From the NCBI GenBank assembly GCA_947623455.1, contig OX392527.1, positions 3,220,001 to 3,284,000 on the forward strand: a stretch of DNA of 64,000 nucleotides, read 5' to 3'. The first letter of the stretch is position 1. Each line of letters starts with the position of its first letter. The translations under genes were made by a program, and so were the position numbers. The DNA comes from Mimachlamys varia (lineage: Eukaryota; Mollusca; Bivalvia; Pectinida; Pectinidae). This document shows positions 35,716 through 49,152 of this stretch, piece after piece. The notes beneath the pieces are model-generated. The model saw only the letters and a list, made by a program, of their open reading frames with translations. It made no database searches and had not been told where the DNA came from.

Positions 35716-37069
35716 AACATTGTGCTATGTCATAGTTTGTCATCAAGGAAGTATTTCAGTTTTATGAAGAAGATTTTATCTTTTGTCAAGATATTAGGTT
35801 CAGTACAGAATCTCTGGAATCATAGAATTCCCCTGATATTTTAGCGAGATCTTTATCCCACACAACAAGTGCATCATGTGTTGTGAATTGTCAATTTCTA
35901 CAATTTTTTAATGAAATTCTACAAAACGTGAAATCCTAGTGCTGGTTCAGGCTACAGTACATATAGTTACATGATACGTTTTTATCACAGATACATGTTA
36001 TTTTACCACCAGACAGATCAACAGCTAGGACTGTTTTTATATGGCACACTGTTTCTTTTTATACAAACCACAGCTTCAGAACATCATGCAACAAATAAAT
36101 CAAACTCTTTAAAAGTTTACTGTTGTTTAAATGACATATGTTCAATCTTTTCAAATTCACATATTTTATAAAATATTTTTAAACCTTAATTATTTTAAAA
36201 TTCTGCATTTTGTTCTTGAGCTTGTTTTAAGAGTATTTCATAAGCATATTGCTGTTATAACAATTAAACTTTATAATTAGATTTTAAGGAGACTGCAGAA
36301 AGACTTTGTAACCTCTGTATATAAAGTTTGATACATAAGTCAATGTGACCAGGTTATCCATCATATCTCTGTCTGGTTACTGACAAACCCTTCAGTGGTG
36401 ACATGGACTGTCCCAGATCAAAGGAATAGGAAGTGTTAAAACTGGATTTAGGGGGAGGCAGGGTACTATTTTTAGCTGTGGTAAGAAGTTATACTATCAA
36501 TAATTCGTCTGTGTTAACATCATCAATGGAACTGAATATTGTATCATAGATCCGTACTCTATTTAAGCTGTGAATTTTACGAAATGTGATTCAAGAAATC
36601 AATTTAGGACTGTGTGTGTACAGTATAAAATGCCTGGTTATAAACAATGGGAATTCAAACACATTTTTAAAGAAATATTTACGGTGATACTGCACAATAA
36701 CACCGTAATCCTTGTAAAACCTATTACCGTTGTTTTCCTTAATAACAGTTTTAAAAAGATTGAGAGATATTTAATGAAACAGTTTTATTTTGCTTAGTTT
36801 ATCACAAAGCACAATTTACCAGGTAACTTGAAAACTATCTAGGTTTAGTAATAACCTGTACTAACAGTTCTATAGGGACTGTTGATAATATTTCTAAATA
36901 TTCAGTTTATGAAGAAACAAGGAGATCTCTCATGTACAAACGTATTTACTACTCTTCAAAACAGTAGCAATACTTGACAAAATGTATGGTATATCTTGCT
37001 GTCAAATGGTTAAACCTTAACATTCCAGTGAAAACGTCTGTTAATTAGAACTACTTTCTATACTGACGA
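35716..37069. other. AT-rich unique stretch, no gene seen
   Basis: Short open frames at 35971-36171 and 36570-36797 have AT-driven composition and no recognisable domain. Confidence 0.4.
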
Positions 37070-38683
37070 TCCAATGATCAGTGGTACTTCGCACCTGATC
37101 AGTGGTACTCCAATGATCAGTGGTACTCCGTACCTGATCAGTGGTACTCCAATGATCAGTGGTACTCCGTACCTGATCAGTGGTACTCCAATGATCAGTG
37201 GTACTTCGCACCTGATCGGTGGTACTCCGTACCTGATCAGTGGTACTCCAATGATCAGTGGTACTTCGCACCTGATCGGTGGAACTCCAATGATCAGTGG
37301 TACTTCACACCTGATCGGTGGTACTCCAATGATCAGTGGTACTCCGTACCTGAACAGCGGTACTCCAATGATCGGTGGTACTCCGTACCTGAACAGCGGT
37401 ACTCCAATGATCGGTGGTACTCCGTACCTGAACAGCGGTACTCCAATGATCGGTGGTACTCCGTACCTGATCGGTGGTACTCCAATGATCGGTGGTACTC
37501 CGTACCTGAACAGCGGTACTCCAATGATCGGTGGTACTCCGTACCTGAACAGCGGTACTCCAATGATCGGTGGTACTCCGTACCTGAACAGCGGTACTCC
37601 CCTGATCGGTGGTACTCCGTACCTGATCGGTGGTACTCCAATGATCAGTGGTACTCCAATGATCAGTGGTACTCCCCTGATCGGTGGTACTCCGTACCTG
37701 ATCAGTGGTACTCCAATGATCAGTGGTACTCCGTTACCTGATCAGTGGTACTCCAATGATCGGTGGTACTCCGTACCTGATCAGTGGTACTCCAATGATC
37801 AGTGGTACTCCAATGATCAGTGGTACTCCAATGATCAGTGGTACTCCCCTGATCGGTGGTACTCCGTACCTGATCGTGGTACTCCAATGATCAGTGGTCC
37901 TCCGTACCTGATCAGTGGTACTCCAATGATCAGTGGTACTCCATACCTGATCGTGGTACTCCAATGATCAGTGGTACTCCATACCTGATCAGTGGTACTC
38001 CAATGATCAGTGGTACTCCATACCTGATCGTGGTACTCCAATGATCAGTGGTACTGCGTACCTGATCGGTGGTACTCCAATGATCAGTGGTACTCCGTAC
38101 CTGATCAGTGGTACTCCAATGATCAGTGGTACTCCAATGATCGGTGGTACTCCGTACCTGATCGGTGGTACTCCAATGATCAGTGGTACTCCGTACCTGA
38201 TCAGTGGTACTCCAATGATCAGTGGTACTCCGTACCTGATCAGTGGTACTCCAATGATCAGTGGTACTCCGTACCTGATCGGTGGTACTCCAATGATCAG
38301 TGGTACTCCGTACCTGATTGGTGGTACTCCAATGAACAGTGGTACTCCAATGAACAGTGGTACTCCGTACCTGATCAGTGGTACTCCAATGATCAGTGGT
38401 ACTCCAATGAACAGCGGTACTCCGTACCTGATCAGTGGTACTCCAATGATCAGTGGTACTCCAATGATCAGTGGTACTCCATACCTGATCAGTGGTACTC
38501 CAATGATCAGTGGTACTCCAATGATCAGTGGTACTCCATACCTGATCAGTGGTACTCCAATGATCAGTGGTACTCCATACCTGATCAGTGGTACTCCATA
38601 CCTGATCAGTGGTACTCCAATTATCAGTGGTACTCCGTACCTGATCGGTGGTACTCCAATGAACAGTGGTACTCCGTACCTGA
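37070..38683. repeat. Two-unit minisatellite (18 bp and 21 bp), about 85 units
   Basis: An 18-bp unit (atgatcagtggtactcca) and a 21-bp unit (tacctgatcagtggtactcc plus g) are interspersed. The core varies between cagtgg, cggtgg and cagcgg. Both lengths are multiples of three, so long frames appear on both strands, reading M-I-S-G-T-P and Y-L-I-S-G-T-P on the plus strand. Frame changes near 37734, 37871, 37952 and 38027 come from single-base indels. I consider these frames artefacts. Confidence 0.95.
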
Positions 38684-40990
38684 CAGAATCTGTGTTAAAC
38701 ACACCCTACATTACTGTTTACAAATTTACTGTACAAATTGTTTTTCAGTGTTTTTATTATTTATATAAAATCTGTTGTATGTTCTAGCTTCAAAATGAAG
38801 CCTAAAGAAAATAAAGAAATTAAAATAAATACCTGTTTTTTTGTTTTCTTTATGTACAAACTTTATCTTTCCAAATACTTATGTATGTTATTTTGCATCC
38901 CAATAAATGGGCAATACACTAAACAATAGGACAAAATAGTCATTGAACGAAAGTCAAAAATCCCAAATTAAAATTATTTGATTGTAGAGTTACTGCTTTA
39001 TGTTTGAAAAAATAAAAATAACTACAAACATATGATTATATCTGCAGATCCTTGTCAAGTATTATCCTGTCCGAGTTCTGAATCACGAACTCTCTTTACA
39101 CAAAAAGTATTTACTCAAGTCCTAAGTTTACATTACTACTTGAATACTAAGGTGCACATATAAAATCACCAGAATAGGTTTAATGCTTTATCCTGAATGT
39201 GACCGTGTTTGTATAGTGTGCTGTTCTCCCAGAGTATAAAACGGCTCTCCCTCCCTGATATAAAACGCTCTCCCTCACTGATGACAAGTATTGGTGACCT
39301 ACCAGATCAAAGCTTCCCTAAGACCCTGAGTGACCCCTGTTTTTATGCTTGTGATCCGTATTGCAGAGTTATGACAATGCTACACCACTGTTATGGCTCC
39401 TAGACACTCCTATTCAGGGTCGTTACACTGTCCCACATCAATAACTACACCAAAACACATTTCTTTTTCTCACAAAAGATTTAGAAATAATCATGATTTA
39501 TAACATGATATATGAGGATAAGGTATTCATTTCTATTATTACAGCTTGTAGCTGGGAATTGTAAGTATATAAACCTTAACTTCTGGCCCACTGGATACAT
39601 GGTAACACATGGAGGCGTGGGGACAACATCTACTCCGATTTCCAGCCCGTAATATCACGTCTCAATGAGGGCTGGCAGGGTTAATCACCAGATTATGGAA
39701 AGTGTTCCATCAATAGATTCAGCTACCTGTATGATAAACAGACCCCTGCTGAGTCTGGCCCATAAAATCATCTCCGAATAAAGTCACAAAATTGGCATAA
39801 TAATAAAACCATTTCATGTCATGTATGGAATCAGAAAACAAGCCATTAAGTGTCTGATCAAATGATGTCTCGCAGATCCAGCATAAATCACTCATGTTCT
39901 GCAATATTTTAAGGCAAAATGTTAAGTGGAGAGGATTTTTCATAGATTTGAACAGAGAGCCGAGCTAACACCCGAAGGAGTATGATGACACTTATACCTA
40001 CTGATACCAGACAAAACGACACATAAACAATCGAGGCTTTACTTAAGTATAGACATTATTGCCTTATCAGCATGGAACTTCCATACAATTTGTAGGTGTT
40101 GGTTTGATTTCATGCTGAGGTGCTTGTTTCGTTTTATTGGAGGCCTGCATGTATAGTGTTCAATTTATTTTATTTTCAAGCATTTAGCCGATTTAAAAAA
40201 AAAAAGATAGTTATTACATAACAAATTTAATATCACTAGCTTGTAACAAAATGTTAGCCCCTTTTCTGATTTTATTTTAGATAAATCAAAATTCAATTTA
40301 CGGGAAATGTTGTCTAGTATATGGAGTAACGTAATGGTTTCTCCATTTCACACCTGTTTGTGTTACCATAAATAACCACATGTGCTACATAACACAATTA
40401 GATACCATCTTATCCTGATCACAAAGTCTCTCCATTTCTAATTTGATATAAAGTGGCCATATCTATCAATCAAAGCTCCAGGCAATGTAAATCATAATAG
40501 TCAGAATCTAGATCATAGGAAAGTTTGATCTGATTAGGAATCTTATTGACCAACAGTTACATTATACTGATCATGATCTTGTAACAATACGCAATCCAGT
40601 TTTGTGGATCAAAGAGAAAACGGCACACATGAACAATCGGCTGACCTAAAGTCTTGGACCTGCAGGCCTGAAGTGGACCATGCAGGCCTGAAGTAGCAGG
40701 AGGCCCTGGTTTGATGTAGGAGATAAGTGAGTGCTGGACAGACAGGTATGACCAGCAGGTATATAAACAACCTTTACTCTACTGGTCAGTTGTTTATAGT
40801 GAAACACTGGGAGTCACTTAAGTTAGTTAATAGATATTAAGATTGGTATCAATTTATGTATGGAATATCATATTTACATCATGTCCTAAAGCTGAAGTAA
40901 ATGTTTTAAAAAAGTTTGATTCTTGATTTAAATGTCGTTTTATATCTAAATATACTATAGATCAATTGAATTCATACAAGTGATATAAGT
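38684..40990. other. Unique stretch, no gene seen
   Basis: No supported gene. There is a small duplication of gcaggcctgaagt near 40664-40693 and a poly-A run near 40195. Confidence 0.4.
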
Positions 40991-41022
40991 CATACAAGTG
41001 GTACATGTTAGTCATACAAGTG

Positions 41023-41319
41023 CACCCATATACCTTTTTGTACCTTTTTATACCTTTTAAGTAACTAAAAAAACCTTTTTATGCCTTTTCTATCTTTCCT
41101 TTTCCACTACCAAAAAGTTACAAAAAATTACAACTTTCATACTTTTTTTATATCTGTTCCTTCCTTTACACTACCAAAACGTTTTTGCACCTTATTAGTA
41201 AGTAAAAAAAATTTTTTAAGTAACTTTTAGTACTAGATTGGAATTATCGGTTCTAATCAAGCTTTAAAAGTTACTTTTTTGTACCTAAAAAAGTACAAAA
41301 TTTTGTACTTTATTTGGTG
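41023..41319. mobile_element. About 300-bp T/A-rich insertion in a short repeat
   Basis: A short flanking repeat (catacaagtggtacatg) is present at 40991-41022 and resumes at 41317 (gtggtacatg, then catacaagtagtacatgta). Between them lies a foreign-looking segment starting cacccatatacc and ending tatttggtg. It is rich in tacctttttgtacc and its partial complement aaaaagtacaaaa, so its halves can pair. The CACC/GGTG termini and the interrupted flank suggest an insertion. No coding capacity is present. Confidence 0.4.
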
Positions 41320-41637
41320 GTACATGCAAACCATACAAGTAGTACATGTAATCAGAAACAATGTTACCCTATCAATACAAGTTTAACTTTTAGATACAGG
41401 AATCACAGGTAATTTGGATCAATGTTTCTCCTTTAAAATCAATAAACTTGAGGTAATGTGATTCCACCCAAGCTGTCGCACTGTGAGCCCCTGTGTAATA
41501 CAAGCAGCTAGGCACATGTCTTTGCAGATATAATGCTTATATAAATTTTCTAACGTAGGAAAGATTCATTTTTTCCATTCAGTGAAAAAATAAAAGAGGA
41601 AAAAAGTGATGTATATCCTGTGTAAACAAAGTCACAC
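41320..41637. other. Unique spacer, nothing recognised
   Basis: Single-copy AT-rich sequence with no supported feature. Confidence 0.4.
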
Positions 41638-42568
41638 ATCCCTCCCAGTATTTACATATGTCCCTCCCAGTATTTATATACGTCCCTCCCAGTATTTACA
41701 TATGTCCCTCCCAATATTTACATATGTCCCTCCCAATATTTACATATGTCCCTCCCAATATTTACATATGTCCCTCCCAGTATTAACATATGTCCCTCCC
41801 AGTATTACCATACGCCCCTCCCAGTATTTACATTCATCGACCCCTCCCAGTATTAACATATGTCCCTCCCAGTATTTACATATGTTCCTCCCAGTATTAA
41901 CATATGTCCCTCCCAGTATTACCATACGCCCCTCCCAGTATTCCATACGTCCCTCCCAGTATTTACATATGTCCCTCCCAATATTAACATACGTCCCTCC
42001 CAATATTAACATACGTCCCTCACTGTATTTACATACGTCCGTCCCAGTATTTACATACGTCCCTCCCAGTATTTACATACGTCGACCCCTTCCAGTATTA
42101 ACATATGTCCCTCCCAGTATTTACATATGTCCCTCCCAGTATTAACATATGTTCCTCCCAGTATTACCATACGCCCCTCCCAGTATTCCATATGTCCCTC
42201 CCAGTATTTACATATGTCCCTCCCAATATTAACATACGTCCCTCCCAGTATTTACATACATCCCTCTCAATATTTACATACGTCCCTCCCAGTAGTTACA
42301 TACGTCCCTCCCAGTATTTACATACGTCCCTCCCAGTATTAACATACGTCCCTCCACCGGTATTTACATACATCCCTCCCGGTATTTACAAACGTCCCTC
42401 CCAGTATTTTCATATGTCCTTCCCGGTATTTACATACGTCCTTCCCAGTATTTACATACATCCCTCCCAGTATTTATATATGTCCCTCCCAGTATTTACA
42501 TACATCCCTCCCAGTATTTACATACGTCCCTCCAAGTATTTAAATACATCCCTCCCAGTATTTACACA
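41638..42568. repeat. 22-bp minisatellite, about 42 copies
   Basis: The unit is tatttacatatgtccctccc followed by ag. Variants include acg for atg, taac for ttac, and aat for agt. The unit is not a multiple of three but contains no plus-strand stop trinucleotide, so all plus frames stay open and give a 22-residue periodic frame. Shorter units (ccatacgcccc, ttccatacg) mark internal deletions. Confidence 0.95.
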
Positions 42569-42828
42569 CCACATTTAAAACACTTTTTGATCAAATTCTA
42601 GCCAGTATCTTGCTGGATTATATATGGTATGTAATGTGTGGACAGAAGGTTCTGACAGCTCAATCAACATCTCCTGGAAACAAAAGAACAGAGTTGTGTT
42701 ATCTGGCCATAGAGTAACTCTAGGCCTTTCAATTTGTCATTTTTGACCCCTGTGACTTTAAAACTAAACAAAGTTATGTCTTCCACAAGCAAGTATTGTT
42801 GGACTTGATTCCAGGAAAATTCATTGGA

Positions 42829-43111
42829 CCAGCCAAATATTATCACCCTAAATAGTATCACCCTAAATATACCAGCCAATAATATATCACCCTAAATATA
42901 CCAGCCAAATATTATCACCCGAAATATACCAGCAAAAAATATTATCACCCTAATTATGCCAGCCAAATATTATCACCCTAATTATACCAGCCAAATATTA
43001 TCACCCTAAATATACCAGTCAAATACTATCACCCTAAATATACAAGCCAAATATTATCACCCTAAATATTTTCACCCTAATTATTATCACCCTAAATATT
43101 TTCACCCTAAA
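42829..43111. repeat. 26-28 bp AT-rich minisatellite, about 10 copies
   Basis: The unit is accagccaaatattatcacc followed by ctaaatat. Toward the right the accagccaa part is lost, leaving tatcaccctaaatattttcaccctaa repeats. Confidence 0.9.
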
Positions 43112-43321
43112 TGTGAGGAATGATACTTCAAAAGACATTTTTCAAAGGAAAAGTTGACAGAGGATAAGGACCTTTAAGCTAAAAGGTGGTATTGACAGAA
43201 GGACAGAGATTATATAGACCTAAAAAGTGGTATTGACAAAGGAAAATTACAGGCTGACAGTAATATGCTAACTCAAACTTGTTTGGTTACAATTAAGTAA
43301 TAAGAGTTATTGAAGTATTAT

Positions 43322-44050
43322 GAGATATAAGAGATATCAGAGTGTTACAAGTTATAAGAGATATCAGTGGATTACGAGTTATAAGAGATATCAGAGTGTT
43401 ACAAGTTATAAGAGATATCAGAGTGTTACAAGTTATAAGAGATATCAGAATGTTACAAGTTATAAGAGATATAGGAGTGTTACAAGTTATAAGAGATATC
43501 AGAGTGTTACAAGTTATAAGAGATATCAGTGGATTACGACTTATAAGAGATAACGAAGGGTTACAAGTTATAAGAGATATCGGAGGGTTACAAGTTATAA
43601 GAGATATCAGAGTGTTACAAGTTATAAGAGATATCAGTGGATTACGACTTATAAGAGATAACGAAGGGTTACAAGTTATAAGAGATAACGAAGGGTTACA
43701 AGTTATAAGAGATATCGGTGTGTTACAAGTTATAAGAGATATCGGAGGGTTACAAGTTATAAGAGATATCGGTGTGTTGCAAGTTATAAGAGATATCAGA
43801 GTGTTACAAGTTATAAGATATATAAGTGGATTACAAGTTATAAGAGATAACGAAGGGTTACAAGTTATAAGAGATATCGGAACTTTACAAGTTATAAGAG
43901 ATATCAGAGTGTTTCAAGTTATAAGAGATATCAGTGGATTACGAGTTATAAGAGATAACGAAGGGTTACAAGTTATAAGAGATATTGGAGGGTTACAAGT
44001 TATAAGAGATATCAGAGTGTTACAAGTTATAAGAGATATCAGAGGACTAT
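43322..44050. repeat. 27-bp minisatellite, about 27 copies
   Basis: The unit is gttataagagatatcagagt followed by gttacaa, with recurrent variants (cagtggattacga, aacgaagggttacaa, cggagggttacaa). Its ends are marked by a separate flank motif (ggctgacagtaatatgct). A 262-residue open frame (43342-44130) is due to the 27-bp length. Confidence 0.95.
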
Positions 44051-44166
44051 TACTGGCTGACAATAATATGCTGACTCTATATTGTTTGGTTACGATTTAT
44101 AAGAGATATCAGAGGAAAATCACAGACTGACAGTAATATGCTGACTCGAACTTGTTCAGTTACAGT

Positions 44167-47100
44167 ACGAGTTATAAGAGATATCGGAGGACTATTACGA
44201 GTTAGAAGAGATATAGGAGGACTGTTATGAGTTATAAGAGATATCGGAGGACTATTACGAGTTAGAAGAGATATCGGAGGACAGTTACGAGTTATAAGAG
44301 ATATAGGAGGACTGTTACGAGTTAGAAGAGATATAGGAGGACTGTTACGAGTTATAAGAGATATAGGAGGACTGTTACGAGTTATAAGAGATATCGGAGG
44401 ACTGTTACGAGTTAGAAGAGATATAGGAGGACTGTTACGAGTTATAAGAGATATAGGAGGACTGTTACGAGTTAGAAGAGATATAGGAGGACTGTTACGA
44501 GTTATAAGAGATATAGGAGGACTGTTATGAGTTAGAAGAGATATCGGAGGACTGTTACGAGTTAGAAGAGATATAAGAGGACTGTTACGAGTTATAAGAG
44601 ATATCGGAGGACTGTTACGAGTTATAAGAGATATAGGAGGACTGTTATGAGTTAGAAGAGATATAGGAGGACAGTTACGAGTTATAAGATATATAGGAGG
44701 ACTGTTATGAGTTAGAAGAGATATAGGAGGACTGTTACGAGTTAGAAGAGATATAGGAGGACTGTTACGAGTTATAAGAGATATAGGAGGACTGTTATGA
44801 GTTAGAAGAGATATCGGAGGACTGTTACGAGTTATAAGATATATAGGAGGACTGTTACGAGTTATAAGATATATAGGAGGACTGTTACGAGTTATAAGAT
44901 ATATAGGAGGACTGTTATGAGTTAGAAGAGATATAGGAGGACTGTTACGAGTTATAAGAGATATAGGAGGACTGTTATGAGTTAGAAGAGATATCGGAGG
45001 ACTGTTACGAGTTATAAGATATATAGGAGGACTGTTACGAGTTATAAGAGATATAGGAGGACTGTTACGAGTTATAAGATATATAGGAGGACTGTTATGA
45101 GTTAGAAGAGATATAGGAGGACTGTTACGAGTTATAAGAGATATAGGAGGACTGTTATGAGTTAGAAGAGATATAGGAGGACAGTTACGAGTTAGAAGAG
45201 ATATAGGAGGACAGTTACGAGTTAGAAGAGATATAGGAGGACAGTTACGAGTTATAAGAGATATAGGAGGACAGTTACGAGTTAGAAGAGATATAGGAGG
45301 ACTATTACGAGTTAGAAGAGATATAGGAGGACAGTTACGAGTTAGAAGAGATATAGGAGGACTGTTACGAGTTATAAGAGATATAGGAGGACTGTTACGA
45401 GTTATAAGAGATATAGGAGGACTGTTATGAGTTAGAAGAGATATAGGAGGACAGTTACGAGTTAGAAGAGATATAGGAGGACTGTTACGAGTTAGAAGAG
45501 ATATAGGAGGACTGTTACGAGTTAGAAGAGATATAGGAGGACAGTTACGAGTTAGAAGAGATATAGGAGGACAGTTACGAGTTAGAAGAGATATAGGAGG
45601 ACTGTTACGAGTTAGAAGAGATATAGGAGGACAGTTACGAGTTATAAGAGATATAGGAGGACTGTTACGAGTTATAAGAGATATAGGAGGACAGTTACGA
45701 GTTAGAAGAGATATCGGAGGACAGTCAGAGTTAGAAGATATATCGGAGGACAGTTACGAGTTATAAGAGATATAGGAGGACAGTTACGAGTTAGAAGAGA
45801 TATAGGAGGACAGTCAGAGTTAGAAGATATATCGGAGGACAGTTACGAGTTATAAGAGATATAGGAGGACTGTTACGAGTTATAAGAGATATAGGAGGAC
45901 TGTTACGAGTTAGAAGAGATATAGGAGGACAGTTAGAGTTATAAGAGATATAGGAGGACTGTTACGAGTTAGAAGAGATATAGGAGGACTGTTACGAGTT
46001 AGAAGAGATATAGGAGGACAGTTACGAGTTAGAAGAGATATCGGAGGACAGTTACGAGTTAGAAGAGATATCGGAGGACAGTTACGAGTTATAAGATATA
46101 TAGGAGGACAGTTACGAGTTAGAAGAGATATAGGAGGACAGTTACGAGTTAGAAGAGATATCGGAGGACAGTTACGAGTTAGAAGAGATATCGGAGGACA
46201 GTTACGAGTTAGAAGAGATATAGGAGGACTGTTACGAGTTAGAAGAGATATCGGAGGACAGTTATGAGTTATAAGAGATATAGGAGGACAGTTACGAGTT
46301 AGAAGAGATATAGGAGGACAGTTACGAGTTATAAGAGATATCGGAGGACAGTTATGAGTTATAAGAGATATCGGAGGACAGTTATGAGTTATAAGAGATA
46401 TAGGAGGACAGTTATGAGTTATAAGAGATATAGGAGGACAGTTACGAGTTAGAAGAGATATCGGAGGACAGTTATGAGTTATAAGAGATATAGGAGGACA
46501 GTTACGAGTTAGAAGAGATATAGGAGGACTGTTACGAGTTAGAAGAGATATAGGAGGACTGTTACGAGTTAGAAGAGATATAGGAGGACTGTTACGAGTT
46601 ATAAGAGATATAGGAGGACAGTTACGAGTTAGAAGAGATATAGGAGGACTGTTACGAGTTAGAAGAGATATAGGAGGACTGTTACGAGTTAGAAGATATA
46701 TAGGAGGACAGTTACGAGTTAGAAGAGATATAGGAGGACTGTTACGAGTTAGAAGATATATAGGAGGACTGTTACGAGTTAGAAGAGATATAGGAGGACA
46801 GTTACGAGTTAGAAGAGATATAGGAGGACAGTTACGAGTTAGAAGAGATATAGGAGGACAGTTACGAGTTAGAAGAGATATAGGAGGACTGTTACGAGTT
46901 AGAAGATATATAGGAGGACAGTTACGAGTTAGAAGAGATATAGGAGGACAGTTAGAGTTATAAGAGATATAGGAGGACTGTTACGAGTTATAAGAGATAT
47001 AGGAGGACTGTTACGAGTTAGAAGAGATATAGGAGGACAGTTATGAGTTATAAGAGATATAGGAGGACAGTTAGAGTTATAAGAGATATAGGAGGACAGT

Positions 47101-47360
47101 TACGAGTTAGAAGAGATATAGGAGGACAGTTACGAGTTAGAAGAGATATCGGAGGACAGTTATGAGTTATAAGAGATATAGGAGGACAGTTACGAGTTAG
47201 AAGAGATATCGGAGGACTGTTACGAGTTATAAGAGATATAGGAGGACAGTTACGAGTTAGAAGAGATATCGGAGGACAGTTACGAGTTAGAAGAGATATA
47301 GGAGGACAGTTACGAGTTAGAAGAGATATAGGAGGACAGTTATGAGTTAGAAGATATCAA
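44167..47360. repeat. 30-bp minisatellite, about 106 copies, related to the 27-bp array
   Basis: The unit is gttagaagagatataggagg followed by actgttacga. At least four positions each show two states throughout: gttaga or gttata, ata or atc, ctg or cag, and cga or tga. It is a sister of the 27-bp array at 43.3 kb, sharing ataagagatatc. A few copies are shortened, for example cagtcagag near 45721 and 45813. The tga state places stops in the otherwise open frame. Confidence 0.95.
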
Positions 47361-48021
47361 GGGATGATCACTGGCTGACAGTAGTATGCTGTACTCAAGA
47401 TAATTCTTATCAATACATCTGATATTAAACCTACAAAATGGGACTTATCAAATAGCCAGCAGATAAACACAGGTCAGCCTTGTACACAAAGCTTGATCCC
47501 TTTACAAACCAACTCAATCTTGTGCACACAAAAGATGAAAGAATCTAGATCTCCCCTGTCAGGGTATTAAGATAAATCTGCCCATTACGAGTGCACATTG
47601 ATAGCTGTGTGTATACTGTATAACCTTTGTTTTTATATCCATGGTGATGATTTCATTTGATATTCATCCCTGATTAAAACATCCATTAAAAAGATGGAGC
47701 AGGATTGGAGAAATCTGACAGATATTTTTAACAACTTAAATCTTCCATCATTCGTCCTGCCGTTGTTAGTGTGTGTTTAAAAGATAGTTTGATATTTAAA
47801 TAGTGTGTAGCACTTCGTCAAATGTTATCCATCTTAATTAATTATACAGATATAAGGAGATAAAGAAATATAAAAATATATTTCCTGCTTGAAATTATGG
47901 ACATTCATCAATTTGGCTTATCTGTAAAAATCATGTACAATTACGATTTCGCACATCCCCTCCCCCTAAATTACAAAGGTCAACATTCATTCTGTCCATT
48001 TCAATGTCAAACACACGGGAG
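47361..48021. other. Unique stretch, no gene seen
   Basis: It begins with a copy of the flank motif (ctggctgacagtagtatgct, near 47371). No gene is recognised. Confidence 0.4.
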
Positions 48022-48199
48022 ACGACCATTGCCTACTTTCATTACTGGTTTTCGTGGCGACCATATTGCGTACATTCATTACTGGTTTTCGTGGCGACCA
48101 TTGCGTACATTCATTACTGGTTTTCGTGGCGACCATTGCGTACATTCATTACTGGTTTTCGTGGCGACCATTGCGTACATTCATTACTAGTTTTCAAGG
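48022..48199. repeat. 35-bp tandem repeat, about 5 copies
   Basis: The unit is attactggttttcgtggcga followed by ccattgcgtacattc. It is nearly perfect, which suggests recent expansion. The plus strand lacks stop trinucleotides, so all three plus frames are open and three overlapping frames of 64-97 residues arise. Confidence 0.95.
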
Positions 48200-49152
48200 C
48201 GCTTATATTCCTTACACTAATTGGTTGTCTCCATATCGTGCACAATGACGGTAACAGACTCTAGCCGTGGTATCAATAAACGCCCAGTATTTACACAAAG
48301 CGTTCATCTTTGTCTCAGGATGACCGCCCCTAATTTGTGACGTGTCCAGCTAAGCCTAACAATAGGCTGTTTAGGGACCCTTCTGTCCACTACTGGATGT
48401 TCAAGTGCTAAGGTCTGCTCTCCAGCGAGCCATCGTCAGCCATTTGTCACGAGAGGGGGCAGATTTGTCACCTGTGTAGAGTGGTCATCCATCACTGGCC
48501 CTCTCCCAACCTAATGGTCCCTACTCACCATTCATCCTAACCCACCAAAAACACCTACAATATCCTCGTTTTCTGGTTCACTGCCAGTTTAATTTTTTAA
48601 CAGCTTTTATAGATGGCCGTAGTACTTCAGTGGACATTTGACCACTGCTGTCTGACCCAGCATCTGACCACTTGACCAGTTCAGCCTTGAGATTCGTCTT
48701 TCAGCATAGAGATATAAATGAACAAGTACTTCACAAATAAAAAACCCTCCACAGCGCAGAAAATAAATTTTCAGAATTGACAATGGAGAGAATGTGGCAG
48801 CAGCTGATGGAGTTGTTTCAAAATGTGACGGTTACCTGGGCGTCATGCAGGTACTCCATTAGCTGTGGGTTGTGTCTGAATGACGCCACAATTATTTTAA
48901 ATGACAATTATTGAGTCTGGAAATGCGGCCATGATGAAGAGTAGGAATGATTTCATTACCATTAAATAGGTGTTTTACATTCGTACAGACAAATCAATCC
49001 TTGATTTGTTCTTTCATTTCATTCAGGCATTACCGGGAATCTCAAGTCTGATTTCCAAAAAAGACGCAATCTTTTCTTTAACACTATAAATAGCCCATTA
49101 TTCATCAGTAAACTTGTTGTGAGTTCTGAACAAACATGTAAATGTCCATGTA
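48200..49152. other. Unique stretch, no gene seen
   Basis: No feature was recognised. Confidence 0.4.
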
